Positions 18,240-27,046 of a DNA stretch of 64,000 nt are shown piece after piece. Source of the stretch: UBA2561 sp964577275. GTDB lineage: Bacteria > Bacteroidota > Bacteroidia > Cytophagales > Thermoflexibacteraceae. The stretch is from positions 30,654-94,653 of the forward strand of contig CAZNYR010000002.1 of NCBI GenBank assembly GCA_964577275.1, in the 5' to 3' direction. Below the pieces are notes generated by a model. The model ran no database searches and was not told the origin of the DNA. It saw nothing but the letters and a program-made list of their open reading frames with translations. The first letter of the stretch is position 1. Each line of letters begins with the position of its first letter. The position numbers and the translations under genes are program-made.

Positions 18240-18440
18240 TTATTGATTTTCAGATGCTTTTGGAGGATATTTCGTTTGATTCCACCCAATAGATACTGGT
18301 TCGTTTTTCCGTTCATGCCATCCTGCGTCCATGCCCACTTTTGCACCAATACCGATGCAAGAAAAAATGGCAAGACAAGAAATCATTAAATTTGAAGAAA
18401 GTAGGATTTTCGATGTACTTTTGCAGACAAACACGCTCAT
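18240..18440 (-). CDS. Possible small lipoprotein, unknown
   Basis: 66 codons. A hydrophobic stretch with C-L-A-I-F-S-C (Cys about residue 28) could be a lipoprotein signal, followed by a polar tail containing G-W-H-E-R-K and G-W-N-Q-T-K-Y. It fills the gap between the crotonase and the sensor kinase on the opposite strand. No family recognised; the weak n-region leaves doubt. Confidence 0.4.
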   Translation of the reverse strand: MSVFVCKSTSKILLSSNLMISCLAIFSCIGIGAKVGMDAGWHERKNEPVSIGWNQTKYPPKASENQ

Positions 18441-18491
18441 TTTTTACTATTTTATCAACCTTGAAAAATTGAACCTTAATTATCATAATCC

Positions 18492-21400
18492 ATGATGAGG
18501 CTTTATATTGGTTTCCGATGGTTATTTTTGGGATTTATGTTCATATTGAAATCGCTCACTTACGGGCAATCAAATATTTCGTTCCTAAACTTAACGCCAG
18601 AAGACGGTTTAGCCAATCATCAGGTACGGATGGTCGCCAAAGACCAAAAAGGATTTATTTGGTTGGCTACTGCCGATGGTTTGCAACGCTTTGATGGCTA
18701 CGAATTTCAGACCTTTCAGGATACCACCCAACAATCTAACATACTGAATAGCAATATTATACGAGCAGTTTTTGTCGATAGTCAAGATAATGTATGGGTT
18801 GGTACGCGTGGCGCAGGCTTGAAAAGATATGGCAAAGGCAAATTTGAAACTTTCCAGCATGACCCCAAAAATCCCGAAAGTTTATCCCAAAATGACATCG
18901 AAGCCATTGCCGAAGACCCACACGGAAATATCTGGATTGGCACTCGGAAAGGTGGGCTTTGCAAGTTTCGGGATGGCAAGTTTACGCACTTTTTGCCTGA
19001 TTCGAGCAATGCAAATTCGTTGAGTCATCGGGCGGTTTTTTCGCTTTGGGTCGATAAAAAAGGTACGCTTTGGGTCGGAACTTATGGCGGCGGCTTGAAT
19101 CGGATGAATCCCGATGGGTCTTTTACTCAATTTCGGCACGAGCCAGCCAATCCAAACAGTATTTCGGGGGATTATATTATTGCCCTGACCGAGGATAAAC
19201 ATCAAAATTTATGGATAGGAACGTGGCAAACAGGACTTAATAAATTCAAAAATGAACAATTTGAGCGCATAAACCCCGAAAATTCAGGCTTAAACAGTCA
19301 TTCGGTCTTGTCGATTGTCGAAGACAAAAACGGCTGTATGTGGTTCGGGACGTGGGGCGGTGGCGTGAATAAATACGAAAACGGTACATTTACCAGTTTC
19401 AAAAACCGCCCTTATGATGCTTCCAGTTTGGTCAGTAATTATATTGAGCATCTCTTTGAAGATGAAGCGGGTACAATTTGGGTCAGTACATTTTCTGGTG
19501 GCGTTTCACGTTTGATTCAGCGTCCTTTTACCACTTTCAAGGCACACGCCCAACCCAATTCCCTCAAAAGCGAATACATTTCGGGGATTATCAACACATC
19601 AGACGGCACGCTTTGGATGGGAACGCTGGGCGGTGGTTTAAATCGTTACCAAAACGACAAGATGACGATTTTTGAGCATCCCAACGAAGAGATAAATTCT
19701 ATTTGGTGCATGATGGCGGACAAAAATGGGATTTGGCTCGGAACAAATGGCGGTTTGGTCAGATTTGCAAATGGTCAGTTTAAGCGTTACCAACTGCCGT
19801 TTGATACCCAAAATCCGTATGATATGGTGTATTGTTTTCATCGTATTTCGGAAGATAAAATCTTGTTTGGCACCTGGCAAGGCGTAATCTATGAGATTGC
19901 TCATGAGCAAATTACAATTTTGCATCCCCCCAAATCGCACCATCAGCCCATCGCCTGTTTGCTTCGGGATTCCAAAAATCGCCTCTGGGTCGCACGGCAC
20001 GAAAATGGCGGTTTGCAATGCCTCGCCAATGGCAAATCTATCGTTTTTGAGTCGGATAAAAATCAGGCGAATGCCCTGATAGACAATAGTCCCCGTGCAT
20101 TATTGGAAGATTCCAAAAATCGGATTTGGGTCGGTTCGATGGAAGGCTTGAGTTTGTATGACGAAAAAGGTGGATTTATTTCATATACGACTGATTATCC
20201 GAAACTTGCGTGTACGATTCAAAGTATGGAAGAGGATAGATTTGGGAATTTATGGTTAAGTACGGAAAATGGTTTAATCCAATTTCATCCCGATAAAAAA
20301 ACCCTAAAAACTTACACGGTTCAGGACGGTTTGGCAGGCAATGTATTTACGTTTGGCTCGTCATTTCGAGATGATAAAGGACATTTATATTTTGGCTCAA
20401 GCAAAGGATTATCCATTCTGAATCCCGCAAAATTAATGACGGAAACACCATCAGAAAATATCGTATTAATTGATTTTCAGATATTTAATAAATCTGTTTT
20501 ATTGCAAAACCGTTTTGATAAACCCATCGAAGAGGTTACTGAAATTACGCTGGATTACCAAGAAAATGTATTTACATTTGGGTTTAGTTCATTGGAATTT
20601 ATCAACCCAAACCTTCAGTACCAATATTATTTAGAAGGCTTTGAAAATCAATACAATCCGCCCTCCAAAAGGCGTTTTGCCACCTACACCAATATTCCGT
20701 ATGGCACGTATATTTTTCGGGCAAAACGAGTGGGCGGCAATGCCGAATTAACCATCAAAATCATCATTCAACCGCCGTTTTGGGAACGTACCGAGTTCAA
20801 AATTTTTATGGTAATGTTGCTGATACTCACGCCTTTGGCATTTTATCGGTATCGGATTTTACGAATTAGAAGCCAGAACAAAACACTGACCAAAAAAGTA
20901 CGCGAACGCACCAGAGAATTGGTCAAGGAACGAGAAGTCGCCCGCCAAAAAGCCAAAAAATTGCAGGAAATGAATGAGGAATTAACCTCACTCACGGAAG
21001 AATTGCGCCAAAATTCGGAGGAGTTAAACACTACGAATCAGCAACTTATGGTCGCCGAAAAAAAATTACACACGTTATTACGCAAAGAAAAACAACAACT
21101 CAAAATCTTACGAAATACCCATAATTCGTTGATTGATGCACAAGGGCAATTAGTGCATTCCGAAAAAATGGCAAGTCTGGGCGTGCTGACAGCGGGCATT
21201 GCACACGAAATAAATAATCCCGTGAATTTTATTTATGCTGGAACGGAAGCCCTCAAAAGCAATCTGGATGACCTGACCGATTTGCTCGCAAAATACAATG
21301 AATTGGATGAGATTTCGGCAACAAAATTTGAGGCTAAAATACAGGAAATCAAAACCTTAAAAGAAGAACTGGAAGTGGATGATGAACTCATTAGCGATAC

Positions 21401-21965
21401 GCTTGCTTTGCTCAAAGACGTACAAACGGGTGCCACGCGCATCACGGAAATTGTCAAGGGATTGCGTACTTTTTCTCGGCTGGATGAGGATACCTTCAAA
21501 CTTTCGGATGTGCATCAAAATCTGGATTCTACGTTGGTTATTTTGCGAAATCAATACAAAAATCGAGTACAAATTATCCGAAAATATGATACGCAACTTC
21601 CTGCGATTGAGTGTTATGCGGGCAAATTAAATCAAGTATTTATGAACTTGATTGCCAATGCCATTCAGGCGATTGAGGGCGAAGGTCATATCTTCATTTC
21701 CACCCAATTACACGAAACGGACTTTGTTCAAATCAAAATTCGAGATACGGGCGCAGGCATTCCAGACGACATCAAAAATCGGATTTTTGAGCCTTTTTTT
21801 ACGACCAAAGAAGTGGGCAAAGGCACAGGGCTGGGGCTGTCGATTTCGCACGGCATTATCGAAAAACATCACGGCAAAATTAGCGTCTGGAGCGAACTGG
21901 GCAAAGGCACAGAATTTTCGATTATTTTACCCTTCAAACAACCCGAAAAAGCCCCAAATGCGTGA
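18492..21965 (+). CDS. Two-component-regulator-propeller sensor histidine kinase
   Basis: 1157 residues. Signal peptide, then some twelve beta-propeller strand units of the form G-x-I-W-I-G-T-x-x-G-G-L (residues about 40-650), a Y_Y_Y domain (about 690-760), one membrane helix (about 770-788) and a long coiled coil (about 795-885). Next come a HisKA-type phosphoacceptor at His905 (G-I-A-H-E-I-N-N-P) and a HATPase_c domain with N-x-x-x-N-A (L-I-A-N-A-I-Q-A-I), D-x-G-x-G-I and G-x-G-L-G-L-S-I. No receiver or HTH domain is fused, unlike Bacteroides hybrid HTCS proteins, so a separate response regulator is needed; none is encoded nearby. The ABC ATPase gene overlaps its stop codon. Confidence 0.9.
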   Translation: MMRLYIGFRWLFLGFMFILKSLTYGQSNISFLNLTPEDGLANHQVRMVAKDQKGFIWLATADGLQRFDGYEFQTFQDTTQQSNILNSNIIRAVFVDSQDNVWVGTRGAGLKRYGKGKFETFQHDPKNPESLSQNDIEAIAEDPHGNIWIGTRKGGLCKFRDGKFTHFLPDSSNANSLSHRAVFSLWVDKKGTLWVGTYGGGLNRMNPDGSFTQFRHEPANPNSISGDYIIALTEDKHQNLWIGTWQTGLNKFKNEQFERINPENSGLNSHSVLSIVEDKNGCMWFGTWGGGVNKYENGTFTSFKNRPYDASSLVSNYIEHLFEDEAGTIWVSTFSGGVSRLIQRPFTTFKAHAQPNSLKSEYISGIINTSDGTLWMGTLGGGLNRYQNDKMTIFEHPNEEINSIWCMMADKNGIWLGTNGGLVRFANGQFKRYQLPFDTQNPYDMVYCFHRISEDKILFGTWQGVIYEIAHEQITILHPPKSHHQPIACLLRDSKNRLWVARHENGGLQCLANGKSIVFESDKNQANALIDNSPRALLEDSKNRIWVGSMEGLSLYDEKGGFISYTTDYPKLACTIQSMEEDRFGNLWLSTENGLIQFHPDKKTLKTYTVQDGLAGNVFTFGSSFRDDKGHLYFGSSKGLSILNPAKLMTETPSENIVLIDFQIFNKSVLLQNRFDKPIEEVTEITLDYQENVFTFGFSSLEFINPNLQYQYYLEGFENQYNPPSKRRFATYTNIPYGTYIFRAKRVGGNAELTIKIIIQPPFWERTEFKIFMVMLLILTPLAFYRYRILRIRSQNKTLTKKVRERTRELVKEREVARQKAKKLQEMNEELTSLTEELRQNSEELNTTNQQLMVAEKKLHTLLRKEKQQLKILRNTHNSLIDAQGQLVHSEKMASLGVLTAGIAHEINNPVNFIYAGTEALKSNLDDLTDLLAKYNELDEISATKFEAKIQEIKTLKEELEVDDELISDTLALLKDVQTGATRITEIVKGLRTFSRLDEDTFKLSDVHQNLDSTLVILRNQYKNRVQIIRKYDTQLPAIECYAGKLNQVFMNLIANAIQAIEGEGHIFISTQLHETDFVQIKIRDTGAGIPDDIKNRIFEPFFTTKEVGKGTGLGLSISHGIIEKHHGKISVWSELGKGTEFSIILPFKQPEKAPNA

Positions 21966-22981
21966 GCATTTTACGGACAAAATCGCTGGCGATTGGCTAT
22001 CGAAATCGGCGCAAAAAAATAATCATTGCCCAAAACTTAAACCTACATTTGCAGGCGGGCGAGGTCGTTTGTTTGCTCGGACAAAATGGCGCAGGAAAAT
22101 CAACCTTAATCCGAACTTTGACAGGAATTTTGCCTGCTTTGGCGGGAGAAGTTCAAATACAAAATCAAAATATTCATAAAATAATTCCCAAAAAATTAGC
22201 CCAATATATTGCCTTAGTCTTGACTACGCCAATTACGGCAAACTTCTCGGTCTGGGAATTAGTCGGAACGGGGCGGTATCCTTATACCGGGCAGTTTGGG
22301 CTATTTTCAGAATATGACCAACGGAAAATCAAAAATGCGCTTTCGGAAACTGAAATGCTTGATTTTGCCCATCGAAAAATTGGAAGTTTGAGCGATGGCG
22401 AACGACAGAAAGTAATGATTGCCAGGGCATTAGCCCAGGATACGCCGTTGATTATTCTGGATGAGCCTACGGCACATTTGGATTTGCCGAATCGCGTGAT
22501 GATTTTTAAATTGCTCAAAAAAGCAGTCAAAAAGTACAAAAAAGCGGTTTTGGTATCCACACACGAATTGGATTTGGCATTGCAGGTGGCGGACAAAATT
22601 TGGCTGCAAACCGAACAAACCGTGCAAACAGGCGCACCCGAAGATTTGGTTTTGGACGGTAGTTTTGAAAAAATATTCCAAAAAAACGACCTGTTTTTTG
22701 AAAAAAATACGGGCAAATTTGTGATTTCATATCTTAGAAAAATACAAATTCGGGTGGCAATTCAGGGGTTGGTAGGCATTTGGACAAAACGAGCCATCGA
22801 GCGTATCGGATGCCAGCCCACAGATATGGTAGATTTCCCAAAAATTACATACGATGAAGTGGCTCAAAAATGGATTTATCAAACCGAAAATGTTTCATTT
22901 TTTGCGGGTTCGATTGCCGAATTGGTCGAGTTTATTGCACAAAAAAATAACTCATCCAAATTGAATTTGAATGAGTTATAA
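21962..22981 (+). CDS. ABC transporter ATP-binding protein (FecE-like, iron/cobalamin type)
   Basis: A 339-residue ATPase. Walker A G-Q-N-G-A-G-K-S at 40-47, signature L-S-D-G-E at 143-147, Walker B L-I-I-L-D-E-P-T at 163-170 and H-loop His201. The sequence is closest in style to siderophore/hemin/B12 importers. An extra C-terminal domain of about 90 residues follows the ATPase core. The GTG start overlaps the kinase stop (GTGA), indicating translational coupling. No permease or binding-protein gene is adjacent, so it is an orphan. Its last codons also form the terminator of the convergent glnN gene. Confidence 0.87.
   Translation: MSILRTKSLAIGYRNRRKKIIIAQNLNLHLQAGEVVCLLGQNGAGKSTLIRTLTGILPALAGEVQIQNQNIHKIIPKKLAQYIALVLTTPITANFSVWELVGTGRYPYTGQFGLFSEYDQRKIKNALSETEMLDFAHRKIGSLSDGERQKVMIARALAQDTPLIILDEPTAHLDLPNRVMIFKLLKKAVKKYKKAVLVSTHELDLALQVADKIWLQTEQTVQTGAPEDLVLDGSFEKIFQKNDLFFEKNTGKFVISYLRKIQIRVAIQGLVGIWTKRAIERIGCQPTDMVDFPKITYDEVAQKWIYQTENVSFFAGSIAELVEFIAQKNNSSKLNLNEL
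22941..22979 (-). terminator. glnN terminator inside the 3' end of the ABC ATPase gene
   Basis: Two 16-nt arms (22947-22962 and 22964-22979) pair with one mismatch and are followed, reading the minus strand, by seven Ts. It sits 28 bp past the glnN stop, and its DNA also encodes the last residues of the ABC protein. Confidence 0.75.
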
Positions 22982-23006
22982 AAAACTATATAGTTTCAAG
23001 TTTTAC

Positions 23007-25193
23007 TTATCGAATCAATAATAATTCTCGATATTTGGCGAAAGGCCATTCGCTGTCAGGCAAGGTAATTTCGAGTTTATCAATTTGGTATCGAATTTTA
23101 TCAAAAAACGGAGCTTTTACTTCATCGCAATATGCCATTGCCGACTCGACAGCTTCCATTTTATTGGCTCGTTTTCGGGCTTCCACCATATCATGTACAT
23201 TTTGTCGGATAACGTTAATGCGCTCCGAAATTATCTTGATGGCGGCGATAGTTTGTTCTGCTTCTTGATGTAACCCTAACTCTTTCAAGCCTTTAGCACT
23301 TTCGATAAGTTTGCTTTGGTACATCATGGCGGCAGGTACAATCTGATTAATTGCAAAATTTCCTAAGGCACGCGACTCGATTTGTACTTTCATAATGTAG
23401 TTTTCGAGCATGATTTCATTGCGTGCCTCAAGTTCCACATCTGTAAAAATATTGTGTGCTTTAAATACGTTTCGAGATTTTTCGGACAAATATGCTAATT
23501 GCGCTCGTGGCGAATCTTTCATATTTGACAAGCCTCGTTTTGCGGCTTCCTCTACCCACTCATCGCTGTATCCGTTGCCTTCAAACCGAACGGCTTTTGA
23601 CTCTCTGATATAATCTCGGAGAACATTGACGATGGCAACTTCTTTTTTTGTGCCTGCCTCGATTTGGGCATCCACCGTTGTTTTGAATTTGATGAGTTGG
23701 TCAGCCACAATCGTATTGAGTACGGTCATGGGAGCGGAGCAATTTGCGCTACTGCCTACGGCACGGAACTCAAATTTATTACCTGTAAAAGCGAAAGGCG
23801 AAGTTCGGTTTCTATCGGTATTATCCTTAATAATATCAGGGATTTTATCGATGCCGAGTTTCATGTACATATTATCGCCTTTTTCGATTTTGATTTCGGC
23901 ATTTTGTTCCAATTCATCCAAAACTGCCGTTAATTGAGAGCCAATAAATGCAGAAATAATGGCTGGCGGAGCTTCGTTTGCGCCCAATCGGAAATCATTG
24001 CCTGCCGAAGCAATACTGGCACGCATTAATTGTTCGTGTTCGTATAAGGCTTTGATGGTCGTAACAAAAAAGGTCAAAAACTGTAAATTTTCTTTGGCTC
24101 GTGTACTTGGAGCTAATAAATTTATGCCCGTATCCGTTGCCAATGACCAGTTATTGTGCTTACCGCTGCCATTGATTAAGGCAAATGGTTTTTCGTGGAA
24201 TAATACTTTGAAATTATGTCGTTCGGCAACCATCTCCATAATATCCATCAACAACAAATTGTGGTCAACGGCTAAGTTTACATCCTCAAAAACAGGCGCA
24301 CACTCGAACTGTCCAGGAGCCACTTCGTTGTGTCGTGTGGTTACGGGAATACCGAGTTTAAGTGCCTCTTGCTCAAAGTCTTGCATATAGGCTTTGACCC
24401 GTGAAGGAATCGAACCAAAATAATGGTCATCCAACTGTTGTCCTTTGGCTGGAGCGTGTCCGAACAGCGTTCGACCCGCCAAAACCAAATCAGGGCGCGC
24501 AAAATACAACGCCTTATCAATCACAAAGTATTCTTGCTCTGTACCTAAAGTGGCAGTAACTCGTTTTACATCTCGGTCAAAATATTGGCACACTTCGGTA
24601 GCCGCCTTATCAATCAATTCAACGGCTTTGAGCAAAGGAGCTTTGAAGTCGAGGGCTTCTCCGGTATAAGAAACAAAAATCGTGGGAATACACAAGGTTG
24701 TTCCAGAACCTTTTTCGACCAAAAAAGCGGGCGAAGAAGGGTCCCAAGCCGTATAGCCACGAGCCTCAAACGTATTTCGGATGCCACCATTCGGGAACGA
24801 AGAGGCATCGGGTTCTTGCTGAACTAAGGCACTTCCCTTAAATTTTTCGATGGTTGTGCCGTCAGGTTGTTTCTCAAAAAAGGCATCGTGTTTTTCTGCC
24901 GTAGAACCTGTCAAAGGCTGAAACCAGTGCGTAAAGTGCGTGGCTCCTCGTTCGATTGCCCAGGCTTTCATGGCTCCTGCCACAGCATCAGCGAGGGCTT
25001 CATCAATTTTTTCTCCTTTGTGGATGCTTGCTTTTACTTGTTTATAGGCAGAGGAAGACATATATTGTTTCATGGCTTCATTCCCAAACACATTACACCC
25101 GAAATAATCCGTAACCCGTGATGAAGGTGCTTTAACCTTAATGACAGGTCGGTTTTGTGCAATTTTTACGGCATCGAATCTGAGTTGTGACAT
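23007..25193 (-). CDS. glnN: Glutamine synthetase type III
   Basis: A 728-residue GSIII, the large form typical of Bacteroidota and cyanobacteria. Family blocks include the N-terminal D-Y-F-G-C-N-V-F, G-A-T-H-F-T-H-W-F-Q-P-L-T-G, E-Q-E-Y-F near residue 230, R-H-N-E-V-A-P-G-Q-F-E, N-G-S-G-K-H-N-N-W-S and F-R-A-V-G-S-S-A-N. It makes glutamine from glutamate, ammonia and ATP and forms dodecamers. Monocistronic. A promoter lies about 55-90 bp upstream, with an inverted repeat filling its spacer, so transcriptional control is likely. Confidence 0.96.
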   Translation of the reverse strand: MSQLRFDAVKIAQNRPVIKVKAPSSRVTDYFGCNVFGNEAMKQYMSSSAYKQVKASIHKGEKIDEALADAVAGAMKAWAIERGATHFTHWFQPLTGSTAEKHDAFFEKQPDGTTIEKFKGSALVQQEPDASSFPNGGIRNTFEARGYTAWDPSSPAFLVEKGSGTTLCIPTIFVSYTGEALDFKAPLLKAVELIDKAATEVCQYFDRDVKRVTATLGTEQEYFVIDKALYFARPDLVLAGRTLFGHAPAKGQQLDDHYFGSIPSRVKAYMQDFEQEALKLGIPVTTRHNEVAPGQFECAPVFEDVNLAVDHNLLLMDIMEMVAERHNFKVLFHEKPFALINGSGKHNNWSLATDTGINLLAPSTRAKENLQFLTFFVTTIKALYEHEQLMRASIASAGNDFRLGANEAPPAIISAFIGSQLTAVLDELEQNAEIKIEKGDNMYMKLGIDKIPDIIKDNTDRNRTSPFAFTGNKFEFRAVGSSANCSAPMTVLNTIVADQLIKFKTTVDAQIEAGTKKEVAIVNVLRDYIRESKAVRFEGNGYSDEWVEEAAKRGLSNMKDSPRAQLAYLSEKSRNVFKAHNIFTDVELEARNEIMLENYIMKVQIESRALGNFAINQIVPAAMMYQSKLIESAKGLKELGLHQEAEQTIAAIKIISERINVIRQNVHDMVEARKRANKMEAVESAMAYCDEVKAPFFDKIRYQIDKLEITLPDSEWPFAKYRELLLIR

Positions 25194-25248
25194 ATCCTAA
25201 ATGTAAAATAATGTTGATAAAATGTAACTATACCTTCTATTCTGAATC

Positions 25249-25284
25249 CAAAGCTATAAAAAAAACATTATTTTTTATAGCAAA
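25249..25284 (-). promoter_or_regulatory. glnN promoter with overlapping 11-bp inverted repeat
   Basis: Reading the minus strand: TTTG (25284-25281), 24-nt spacer, then TAGCTTTG (25256-25249), fitting the Bacteroidota -33/-7 form with a slightly long spacer. The inverted repeat GCTATAAAAAA-N7-TTTTTTATAGC (25253-25281) spans the spacer and looks like an operator. Confidence 0.5.
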
Positions 25285-25484
25285 TGGGTAAAAAATAACC
25301 ACTATTTTTAAAATAAAAGTATTTATCCATCTTTTTTGACCTCAAAATACACTTATTATTTGAACGTCTTAATTTTGTATCCAAATCAATGGGTTTGTCG
25401 GAGAAGGTAAAAACTGTTTTTTAACGTAAAACCTGAAAAACAGAACGTTATAAAAATATGAGGGCTAAAAAGTGAGGCAAAAAT

Positions 25485-25522
25485 GTATTTCCACACCTTA
25501 GTTTGTGCGGATGTGGAAATAC
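25485..25522 (-). terminator. Hairpin terminator of the GT2 gene
   Basis: Arms 25485-25497 and 25509-25522 pair over 11 bp plus two more after a mismatch, followed on the minus strand by ATTTTTG. It lies just past the glycosyltransferase stop. The rest of the 25194-25537 spacer holds the glnN promoter and nothing else recognised. Confidence 0.6.
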
Positions 25523-25537
25523 CAAACGGCAACTCAT

Positions 25538-26272
25538 TTAGGTCAATAATTTCCATTTATAAATGCCGAGCTTCGTCAAAAAGTATAACCAAGATGTTTT
25601 TAGGACACCAAGCCCATAAATCGAACTGTTTTTAAAATTAATCGAAGAGGCTTCCTCAAAATATTTGGTCGGGCAGGTTACTTCGCCAATCTCAAATCCT
25701 GCATAAAAAATTTGTGCAATCATCTGATTATCAAACACAAAATTATCCGAATTGGCATCATAATTAATGCGCCGCAAGACCTCCGCCGAAAACGCCCGAT
25801 AGCCCGTATGGTATTCCGATAATTTTTGGTTCAACAAAATATTCTGCAACAGCGTCAGAAAACGATTGGCAATGTATTTATAGGTCGGCATTCCACCTTT
25901 GAGTGCGCCTTTGCCCAAAATCCGAGAGCCAAATACGACAGGATATAAATCCTGTCCAATAATCGAAACCATCGCCGTAATGAGCTTGGGAGTGTACTGA
26001 TAATCAGGATGTAACATCACNNNNNNNNNNAACGCTAAGGCTTTGTCGTAACACGTCTTTTGATTACCACCATATCCCTTATTTTTTTCGTGCCGAATCA
26101 CGTGCTGAATCCCGACCTTTTGGGCGACTTCGACCGTATTATCCTGTCCAGCATCATCCACCAAAACCACCTCATCCACAAGGTCAAACGGGATTTCTTG
26201 ATAGGTCATTTCCACGGTTTGGGCGGCATTATAGGCAGGCATCACCACCACCACTTTTTTTCCTAAATACAT
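25538..26272 (-). CDS. Family 2 glycosyltransferase, polyprenyl-phosphate type (contains an assembly gap)
   Basis: About 244 residues. K-V-V-V-V-M-P-A-Y-N-A-A is the GT-A first strand, V-D-D-A-G-Q-D-N-T the nucleotide-sugar block and E-K-N-K-G-Y-G-G-N-Q-K the following loop. M-L-H-P-D-Y-Q-Y follows the gap. This resembles dolichol/polyprenyl-phosphate glucosyl- or mannosyltransferases. The 10-N run at 26021-26030 keeps the frame but falls where the family has roughly six residues (x-G-A-D-I-V), so about six more bases than the Ns are probably missing. No C-terminal membrane helix pair is evident. Downstream of recR on the same strand. Confidence 0.85.
   Translation of the reverse strand: MYLGKKVVVVMPAYNAAQTVEMTYQEIPFDLVDEVVLVDDAGQDNTVEVAQKVGIQHVIRHEKNKGYGGNQKTCYDKALAXXXXVMLHPDYQYTPKLITAMVSIIGQDLYPVVFGSRILGKGALKGGMPTYKYIANRFLTLLQNILLNQKLSEYHTGYRAFSAEVLRRINYDANSDNFVFDNQMIAQIFYAGFEIGEVTCPTKYFEEASSINFKNSSIYGLGVLKTSWLYFLTKLGIYKWKLLT
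26021..26030. other. Assembly gap (10 N) in the GT2 gene
   Basis: Unlike the gaps at 3.8, 38.4 and 48.0 kb, the flanks show no shared bases; a short stretch encoding the G-A-D-I-V region is probably truly absent. Confidence 0.7.
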
Positions 26273-26387
26273 ATCGGAAACGGAATTTTGATAAAATTTG
26301 TATTGATTATTTCGTAGCGAGCAAAGTTAGAAAATCTAACGCCTCAAAACGAGATTTTGGCAGGCAGAAATCCTAATTTTTGTGGCA

Positions 26388-26990
26388 TCATTCGTATTGC
26401 ACTCGTTTGGTAATGCTTCTGCCCAGCGTGATTTCATCGGCATATTCTGGCTCGCTTCCTATCGGAACGCCACGAGCTATCGTACTGATTTTCAGCTGAA
26501 AACCTTTCAATTTTTTCGTGATATAAAAGGCTGTCGTATCCGCTTCCATCGTGGCACTAAGCGCAAAAATAAGCTCTTCGATTTCATTTTTCTGCAGGCG
26601 TTCTATCAGACTTTCGATATGTAAATCGCTGGGACTCACGCCATTCATCGGCGAAATCAAGCCACCCAACACATGATAAAGTCCATCATACTGTGCCGTA
26701 TTTTCGATGGCTGCCAAAGTAGGCACATCTTCAACCACACAAATTATTGATTTTGAGCGTTTTGCATCACTACAAATCCGACAAAGTGGCGCATCCGAAA
26801 TATTCCGACACTCGATACAGTATGTCGTTTTTGTCCGCAAATCCACCAGAGATTTTGCCAAATTGAGCGTTTGGTTTGCGTCCTGTTTCAATAAATGTAA
26901 ACACAACCGAAGCGCGGTTTTGCGTCCAATTCCCGGCAATTTGGCAACTTCTTCTACCGCATCCTCAATCAGTTTGGAGGGATATTCCAT
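26388..26990 (-). CDS. recR: Recombination mediator protein RecR
   Basis: 200 residues from the ATG at 26990, which gives the standard start M-E-Y-P-S-K-L-I; nine extra upstream codons are not family-like. Helix-hairpin-helix L-P-G-I-G-R-K-T-A near 18-26, a four-Cys zinc finger (Cys58, 61, 70, 73) and a Toprim domain (C-V-V-E-D-V near 84, G-L-Y-H-V-L-G-G). RecR works with RecF/RecO to load RecA on gapped DNA. It lies 56 bp downstream of the restriction-modification gene on the same strand. Confidence 0.96.
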   Translation of the reverse strand: MEYPSKLIEDAVEEVAKLPGIGRKTALRLCLHLLKQDANQTLNLAKSLVDLRTKTTYCIECRNISDAPLCRICSDAKRSKSIICVVEDVPTLAAIENTAQYDGLYHVLGGLISPMNGVSPSDLHIESLIERLQKNEIEELIFALSATMEADTTAFYITKKLKGFQLKISTIARGVPIGSEPEYADEITLGRSITKRVQYE

Positions 26991-27046
26991 GATTATTTTA
27001 TAATTTAGAACCTTCAATTTTTGGGCATCGAAATATGTCCGCAGGT

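Noticed and set aside
23626..24390. Long plus-strand frames opposite glnN
   Set aside because: They are antisense shadows of a highly conserved gene, with codon patterns set by the other strand.
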